A stretch of 42,652 bases of DNA from Arthrobacter mangrovi. Its GTDB lineage: Bacteria > Actinomycetota > Actinomycetes > Actinomycetales > Micrococcaceae. The position numbers and the translations under genes were made by a program. Positions 36,551 through 42,652 of the stretch are shown piece after piece. The notes beneath the pieces are model-generated. The model worked only from the letters and a program-made list of their open reading frames with translations, ran no database searches and had not been told where the DNA came from. How positions within the stretch are numbered: the first letter of the stretch is position 1; each line of letters begins with the position of its first letter. The stretch is from positions 1 to 42,652 of the forward strand of contig NZ_BRVS01000041.1 in the NCBI RefSeq assembly GCF_026011795.1, in the 5' to 3' direction.

Positions 36551-37344
36551 AAGACGGACTCGCCCCCGAGCTGCTGGAAGCGCTGCGGGCGATCAGCCGC
36601 ACGCAGCGGCTGCTGGTCGCCCTGGACTTCGACGGCACCCTCGCCCCAATCGTCGAACGTGCCGAGCACGCCCGGGCCCTGCCCGCGTCGGCCGCCGCAG
36701 TGCGGGAACTTGCCGCGCTGCCCCGGACCTACACCGCTTTCATCTCCGGGCGCGCGCTGGACAGCCTCCGGGTCGTCGCCTCGCCCGGTGAGGAAACGCT
36801 GCTGATCGGCTCCCATGGCGCCGAAGTCTTCACCGGACCGGGCAGTCCCGCCCTGACCCTCGACGACGCCCAGGCGCTGGCACTGCGGGAGGCGACCGCC
36901 GTCGTCGAAAGCGTTGTCGCTACCTACCCCGGCACCCGGCTGGAAGCCAAGCCCGCCGGCGTCGTACTCCATACCCGTACGGCGGACGACGACGTGGCAC
37001 TTGCCGCTACCGAAAGCGCGCGGAAACAGCTGGCTGCCATCGCCGGAGTGCACCTGAAGGACGGCAAGCGGGTGCTGGAAACCTCCGTGATCAGCTCGGA
37101 CAAGGGGCAGGGCATCGAATTGCTGCGCGGTGCCACCGACGCCACGGCGGTAGTCTTTGCCGGCGACGATGTCACGGACGAGGATGCCATCGGGGCCTTG
37201 GGCCCTCAGGACCTCGGCATCCGCATCGGACCCGGCGCCTCCCGGGCGGCCCACCGGGTGGACTCGCCGGAGGATTTCACCGCTGTGCTGGAGGCCCTGT
37301 CCGAGCTGCGCCGTACCGCCGTCGAATCCGGCGTGCAATACTGA
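36547..37344 (+). CDS. otsB: Trehalose-6-phosphate phosphatase (OtsB)
   Basis: A 265-residue HAD-superfamily phosphatase that completes trehalose synthesis. The nucleophile motif is LDFDGTLAPI (D27, D29), followed by FISGRALDSL, GSHGAEVF and the metal motif GDDVTDEDAI. The GTG start overlaps the otsA stop (GTGA), so translation is coupled. Length is normal. Confidence 0.97.
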
Positions 37345-37381
37345 GCACACACAACTGAATTACCGCTTCACTACGGATCGT

Positions 37382-37399
37382 CGGGCACGTACCTGCCCG
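37382..37399 (+). promoter_or_regulatory. Hairpin before the sugar-ABC ATPase
   Basis: CGGGCA-CGTACC-TGCCCG forms a 6-bp stem that ends two bases before the AAGGG ribosome binding site of the ATPase gene. It may weaken read-through from otsB, modulate initiation, or act as an operator; evidence is positional only. Confidence 0.35.
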
Positions 37400-37414
37400 T
37401 GAAGGGATATGAAC

Positions 37415-38566
<1,152 letters not shown>

Positions 38567-38585
38567 GGCCGGCGCCGGAACCGGG

Positions 38586-39932
38586 ATGTCCATGGACGCC
38601 AGCTGGCAGAACGAGCCCACCGACTACCGCCAGATGGGCAAGCTGCCACGGCGCAGCGGGCCCACGGAAGCGGCGCGGCTGGGCCCCCTGAGCATCACGT
38701 CCGCCACGATGGACGAGGAACTCCTCGACCTGCCGTGGCATGTGGCGCTGGAAGAGTGGCCGGTGCACAACCTGGCCGCTCTTCCACGCGGCATTTCGCG
38801 GCATGTGGTCCGGTTCGCGCACCTGGGCGGCTCCGTCATTGCGGTGAAGGAGACCAACGAACATGTGGCGCGCCATGAGTACCACATGCTGCGCAAGCTG
38901 CAGCGGCTGGCCGTGCCGTGCGTGGAACCGCTGGCGATCGTGGCCGGCCGGCGCAATGCGGCCGGCGAGGACCTCAAGCCGGCGCTGGTCACCCGCCACC
39001 TACGCTTTTCCATGCCGTACCGGGCCGTGTTCTCCCAGACCCTTCGGCGCGCCACCCTGACACGGCTGATCGATGCCCAGGCGCTGCTGCTGGTGCGGCT
39101 GCATCTGCTCGGTTTCTACTGGGGCGACGTTTCCCTTTCCAACACGCTCTTCCGCAGGGACGCCGGCGCCTTCGCCGCGTATTTGGTGGACGCCGAGACG
39201 GGCGAGCTCTATCCGGAGCTCTCCACGGGGCAGCGCGAGTACGATCTGGAGGTCGGCCGGGTCAATATTGCGGGCGAACTGATGGACCTGATCGAGGGCG
39301 GCCTGGTCGAGGAGGCCGTGGACCCGGTTGCCGTCAGCGAACGCATCATCGACAGCTACCGGAATCTCTGGGCGGCGCTGACCGAGCGGGAGTCCTTCGA
39401 ATTCGGCCAGCGCTGGCGGATCAACGCCCGCATCCGGAAGCTCAACGAACTCGGATTCGATGTGGAGGAATACTCCATCCTGACGGCCCCGGGCCAGTCC
39501 GAGGTGCAGCTCCAGCCAAAAGTCGTCGACGCCGGACACCACCAGCGGCGGCTGCTGCGGCTGACGGGCCTTGATGTGCAGGAGAACCAGGCGCGGCGGC
39601 TGCTCAACGACATCGACGCGTACCGGACGGACGCCAGCACCGCGCAGGACGAAGAGCTGGCAGCCCACGAGTGGGTCACCCACGTCTTCGAGCCCATCGT
39701 GAAGTCCATCCCGCGCGAACTCTCCGGCAAGCTCGAACCGGCCGAAGTGGTCCACCAGGTACTCGAGCACCGCTGGTACATCTCCGAGGCGCAGCACCGC
39801 AACGTCCCGCTCGCCGAGGCGCTGCAGGCCTACCTCGACGATGTGCTGCCGCACCGGCGGGACGAAGCTGCGATTATCCTCGACCCCAAGGCCGGCGGTC
39901 CCGGCCTGGCCGACTACGACGACGCCGAATAG
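38586..39932 (+). CDS. DUF4032 protein, kinase-like
   Basis: A 448-residue DUF4032 protein. The N-terminal half reads like a protein- or small-molecule-kinase fold: K88 in SVIAVKETN, E98 in RHEYHMLRKL, a catalytic-loop-like GFYWGDVSLSNTLF (D181, N186) and a DFG-like VDAETG (D202). The C-terminal half carries the DUF4032 signature with EVQLQPKVVDAGHHQRRL, GLDVQENQARRLLNDID and AHEWVTHVFEPIV. Phosphotransfer is inferred; the substrate is unknown. It lies 19 bp after the sugar-ABC ATPase, so the two are probably co-transcribed and functionally related to sugar uptake or trehalose. Confidence 0.85.
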   Translation: MSMDASWQNEPTDYRQMGKLPRRSGPTEAARLGPLSITSATMDEELLDLPWHVALEEWPVHNLAALPRGISRHVVRFAHLGGSVIAVKETNEHVARHEYHMLRKLQRLAVPCVEPLAIVAGRRNAAGEDLKPALVTRHLRFSMPYRAVFSQTLRRATLTRLIDAQALLLVRLHLLGFYWGDVSLSNTLFRRDAGAFAAYLVDAETGELYPELSTGQREYDLEVGRVNIAGELMDLIEGGLVEEAVDPVAVSERIIDSYRNLWAALTERESFEFGQRWRINARIRKLNELGFDVEEYSILTAPGQSEVQLQPKVVDAGHHQRRLLRLTGLDVQENQARRLLNDIDAYRTDASTAQDEELAAHEWVTHVFEPIVKSIPRELSGKLEPAEVVHQVLEHRWYISEAQHRNVPLAEALQAYLDDVLPHRRDEAAIILDPKAGGPGLADYDDAE

Positions 39933-39937
39933 CGCTC

Positions 39938-40546
39938 CTAGCTGGCCCGGCTGAAGACCGCCACGAGGAAGTCCGACGACGGCGAGAACGGCCGCAGGTC
40001 CCACGTGGAAAAAAGGTGGTCCACGGCCAGCCCGGCACCCGCGGCATCCTTCAGGAAGTCCTCGAATTCATAGCCCCGACCGGCGCCGAAGCCGGTCACC
40101 AGCCGCCCGGCCGGCATCAGATGGCGTTCCAGCCGCGCCAGGACCTCCGGCGCCGTGCCGGGGGCCAGGAACGTCAGCACGTTTCCGGCGCTGACAATCA
40201 GGTCGAATGGTTCCGCGATGCCCTGGGCCGGCAGATCGAGCTCGGCCAGGTCTCCCACCAGCCACCGCACCTCGGGGTGGTCCTTGCCGGCCGCCTCGAT
40301 CAGCTCGGGATCGACATCGACCCCGACCACCTCATGCCCGCGCCCGGCGAGCTCGCCACCCAGCCGCCCCGGGCCGCACCCGGCGTCTAGTATCCGGCTT
40401 CCCCGGCCGGCCATCGCATCGATCATGCGCGCCTCGCCATGGAGGTCCATGCCTTCCGAACGCATCGCCTCGAACCGTTGGATGTACCACGCCGAATGGC
40501 CCGGGTTCTTACGCTTCTGGGCTTCCCAAAGAGTCTCTTTCCGCAC
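39938..40546 (-). CDS. Class I SAM-dependent methyltransferase
   Basis: A 202-residue Rossmann-fold methyltransferase. Motif I is LDAGCGPGRLG (54-60), the acidic SAM ribose contact is in VGVDVD (D77), and WLVGDLAELDL and FDLIVSAGNVL follow in order. The acceptor is unknown. The GTG start is six bases after TAGGCT (complement of 40553-40558), pointing to a leaderless mRNA. Its stop is 5 bp from the convergent DUF4032 stop. Confidence 0.88.
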   Translation of the reverse strand: MRKETLWEAQKRKNPGHSAWYIQRFEAMRSEGMDLHGEARMIDAMAGRGSRILDAGCGPGRLGGELAGRGHEVVGVDVDPELIEAAGKDHPEVRWLVGDLAELDLPAQGIAEPFDLIVSAGNVLTFLAPGTAPEVLARLERHLMPAGRLVTGFGAGRGYEFEDFLKDAAGAGLAVDHLFSTWDLRPFSPSSDFLVAVFSRAS

Positions 40547-40567
40547 GTTCCCAGCCTACGCGCTAAC

Positions 40568-40589
40568 GACGGCGGCGACAGCCGCCGTC
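40568..40589 (-). terminator. Hairpin between FAD oxidase and methyltransferase genes
   Basis: GACGGCGGC-GACA-GCCGCCGTC is a perfect 9-bp stem with a 4-base loop, 22 bases beyond the FAD oxidase stop codon. It is a likely terminator, without a T-tract. Confidence 0.65.
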
Positions 40590-40611
40590 AGACGCGGCTG
40601 CCTGCCGGCCC

Positions 40612-42000
40612 TCAGGAAACCTGCGGTTCCACCCGCTCCGGCAGCGCCTTGCCCGGGTTCAGCAAGCCCTTCGGATCGAACAGTTCCTTGATCCCGCGCT
40701 GCAATTCGAGCACCTCCTCGCGCTGTTCCAGCAGCAGCCACCGCAGCTTGTACTGCCCCACGCCGTGCTCCCCGGTGATCGTGCCGCCCAGCCGCAACCC
40801 GATTTCGATTGATTCATCCAGCGCCGCATCCAGATCGGGGATCTTCTCCGCCTGCGCCGCCGGCACCCAGAACATCGGGTGCAAGTTGCCGTCGCCGGCA
40901 TGCGCCACCACTTTCAGCCCGACGCCACGCTCGGCCGCGATCCGTTCCAGCTCAGCGATGTAGTGCACCAGCTGGGAGCGAGGCACCGCCACGTCCTCGC
41001 CGACGCGGAACACGTCGTCGATCTCAGCGCCGCGGCTGTGGCGCCGCAGTTCCACCAACTCCAGTGCCTCCTCGCTGACCTCCGCCATCATCGTGGCTCC
41101 TAGCTCCGAGAGCACACTGCGGATGATCGTGGCTTCGATCCCGGCGCCGTATCCGTCCGTCTGGATCAGCAGCAGAGCCCCGCCGCGCCGGCGCAGGTCC
41201 GATCCCTGGTCCTGGTCCAGCTGGGCCAGGGTATGGCCGTCGAGCAGTTCCATGATCGACGGCTGCACCCGTGCCTTACCGACCGCCAGCACCCCCGCCG
41301 CCGCAGCCGTTACTTCGGGGAAGAACGCCGCGATTGTCTGCACCTCCGTGGGCAGGTAGCGGAGGCGGAGGGTTGCGCCGACGACCACGCCCAGAGTCCC
41401 CTCCGAACCGACAAACAGACCGGTCAGGTCGTAGCCCGCGACCCCCTTGAAGGTCCGCCGCCCGGTGTTGATCAGCGATCCGTCGGCAAGGACAACGTCC
41501 AGTCCGAGGACCGACTCCCTGGTCACCCCGTACTTGGCACAGCGCAAACCACCGGCGTTCGTAGCGATGTTGCCGCCGATCGTAGACAGCCGGTAGCTGG
41601 CCGGGTCCGGAGCGTACATCAGGCCGTGCCGGGCGGCCGCCGCATTCAAGTCCGCGTTGATCACTCCCGGCTCGACCCGGGCGACCTCGTCCTCCGGGTG
41701 GATCTCCAGAATGCGCTTCATGCGCTCAAGGCTCAGGACCACGGAGCCGGGAGTCGCGTGCGCCCCGCCGGAGAGGCCCGTACCCGCCCCGCGGCACACC
41801 ACCGGTACGCCGTGCAGGTCCGCAAGCCGCATCACAGCCTGCACATCCTCGATGCTTTCGGCCCAGACCACGGCCGCGGGCAGCCAGCGGTCCTGTACAG
41901 GCCCCAGGTCAACCGCGTAGGACGCCAGGACATCCTCGCTCGTGCTGAAGCGTTCCGCAGGCAAGGCCGCCTGCAGCGACTCAATCATCAGTTCGCTCAT
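40612..42000 (-). CDS. FAD-binding oxidase (GlcD/D-lactate dehydrogenase type)
   Basis: A 462-residue PCMH/VAO-family flavoprotein, likely oxidising a 2-hydroxy acid such as glycolate or D-lactate. The FAD motif VVCRGAGTGLSGGA, the substrate/FAD segments GGNIATNAGGLRCAKYG and GLFVGSEGTLG, VVAHAGDGNLHPMF and the C-terminal TITGEHGVGQYK are in the expected places. No GlcE/GlcF partners are adjacent, so it may act alone. I chose ATG 42000, with GAGGAGG about ten bases upstream; a TTG eight codons earlier is possible. Confidence 0.92.
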   Translation of the reverse strand: MSELMIESLQAALPAERFSTSEDVLASYAVDLGPVQDRWLPAAVVWAESIEDVQAVMRLADLHGVPVVCRGAGTGLSGGAHATPGSVVLSLERMKRILEIHPEDEVARVEPGVINADLNAAAARHGLMYAPDPASYRLSTIGGNIATNAGGLRCAKYGVTRESVLGLDVVLADGSLINTGRRTFKGVAGYDLTGLFVGSEGTLGVVVGATLRLRYLPTEVQTIAAFFPEVTAAAAGVLAVGKARVQPSIMELLDGHTLAQLDQDQGSDLRRRGGALLLIQTDGYGAGIEATIIRSVLSELGATMMAEVSEEALELVELRRHSRGAEIDDVFRVGEDVAVPRSQLVHYIAELERIAAERGVGLKVVAHAGDGNLHPMFWVPAAQAEKIPDLDAALDESIEIGLRLGGTITGEHGVGQYKLRWLLLEQREEVLELQRGIKELFDPKGLLNPGKALPERVEPQVS

Positions 42001-42069
42001 GAATTTCAGGGCCTCCTCGCCCAAGTCCTCACTAATAACGACGACGGCAGCGCGCCTGGCACTGCTGTC

Positions 42070-42585
42070 CTAGGAACCCGGCGGGAGGATCCGGACACTG
42101 GAACGTAGGCCGCCCATGAACCGAGCATACTTCGCCAGAATCTCCGGCCACTCCCCGGCGTACTCCTCCCGTGCCGCCTCTCCGGCCGGGACATGCTCCC
42201 ACCCGGAATGGACCAGCCGGACGATGGAACTTTCGGGCCCGTCCGCCTCAAAAGCCACCTCGAGCCGGCTGGCCACCGCCGGGCCCGCGCCCCGATGCCA
42301 GGAGAGCCGGATCAGCGCACCCGGCTGCCACTCCAGGATGTCCGCCCAGATCTCGACCTCGTCCCGGTCCGAGGTTTCCGCCAGCACCCGCTCCTCGAAC
42401 TCAAGATGCGACCCCTCGCCAAAGACCCCGTAGTCGGCTATAGGCCACCAAAGATGGATCAGTTCAGTGAAGCCTTCGAAGGCCTGCTCCCGCGCGTGCG
42501 GAACGGACACCTCGAAAATAATCGGTGTCGCGGGCCTGCCCGAGTCGGAAGGCTCTGGCGCGTGGGAAAACAGGGAAGTAGCCAT
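42070..42585 (-). CDS. SRPBCC-domain (AHSA1-like) protein
   Basis: A 171-residue START-like helix-grip protein. The core begins at IIFEVSVPHAREQAFEGFTELIHLWWP and continues with FEERVLAE, ILEWQPGALIRLSWHRG, SSIVRLVHSGWEHVP and a C-terminal helix. Such domains bind hydrophobic ligands or help stress proteins; no specific role is evident. The ATG is six bases after TAGGGT (complement of 42592-42597), again a leaderless arrangement. Bases downstream to the window end hold no further gene. Confidence 0.88.
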   Translation of the reverse strand: MATSLFSHAPEPSDSGRPATPIIFEVSVPHAREQAFEGFTELIHLWWPIADYGVFGEGSHLEFEERVLAETSDRDEVEIWADILEWQPGALIRLSWHRGAGPAVASRLEVAFEADGPESSIVRLVHSGWEHVPAGEAAREEYAGEWPEILAKYARFMGGLRSSVRILPPGS

Positions 42586-42652
42586 GACGTAACCCTAGCC
42601 GCAGGGCCGGTGGAACGCTTGTGCTTCCGGTGCGGCCCCGTCCTAGGCCTCG

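Overview
The window is high-GC actinobacterial DNA, most likely from an Arthrobacter-like member of the Micrococcaceae. The evidence is the gene content: an XPB-type helicase with its partner, a DUF3263 gene next to a LytR_C gene, a TM2 protein, a groEL without groES under CIRCE control, an MsiK/UgpC-type ATPase, and frequent GTG/TTG and apparently leaderless starts. It reads as ordinary chromosome. I see no insertion sequence, phage, plasmid or CRISPR signature. I annotate 38 protein genes, including a 33-residue one, and one tRNA.

Layout. 0-4.4 kb: a helicase-associated protein overlapping an XPB helicase. 4.5-6.7 kb: an OmpR-type response regulator and HAMP histidine kinase. 6.8-9.1 kb: a solitary WXG100 protein, an RNase HI fused to a DUF4440-like domain, and a DUF4031-HD fusion. 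9.1-11.9 kb: an M20 amidohydrolase and a DHA2-type efflux transporter, translationally coupled. 12.2-14.0 kb: groEL with two tandem CIRCE operators. 14.2-16.2 kb: TM2 protein, cold-shock protein, LytR_C protein, DUF3263 protein. 16.4-19.8 kb: uracil-DNA glycosylase, a siderophore-interacting flavoprotein behind a candidate DtxR/IdeR box, and a ThrE-like exporter. 20.1-25.3 kb: an OFA-family transporter with its small subunit, a lipase-maturation-factor homologue and two divergent luciferase-like flavin oxidoreductases.

25.4-30.6 kb is the most coherent pathway in the window: a shikimate/quinate catabolic module. It has an MHS-family (ShiA-like) importer, divergent from a quinate/shikimate dehydrogenase, a two-domain 3-dehydroshikimate dehydratase (QsuB type) and an IclR regulator. 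The divergent promoter region holds two related 37-bp elements with palindromes, the likely operators. The expected flow is shikimate import, oxidation to 3-dehydroshikimate and dehydration to protocatechuate. No dehydroquinase or protocatechuate ring-cleavage gene is nearby.

30.7-33.8 kb looks like a small accessory pocket: an unknown 103-residue protein, a secreted CAP/FG-GAP protein and two GNAT-type proteins. It is bounded by tRNA-Thr(TGT) and a strong terminator. 34.0-42.6 kb: a membrane-anchored DsbA-like protein; otsA-otsB for trehalose synthesis; an orphan sugar-ABC ATPase followed by a kinase-like DUF4032 protein; a methyltransferase; a GlcD-type FAD oxidase; and an SRPBCC protein.

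No clearly new multi-gene system is proven here. The best leads are the DUF4032 kinase-like protein beside the sugar-transport ATPase and trehalose genes, the twin operators of the shikimate module, the double CIRCE, the orphan WXG100 protein, and a repeated TANNNT-N6/7-start arrangement that suggests widespread leaderless transcription.
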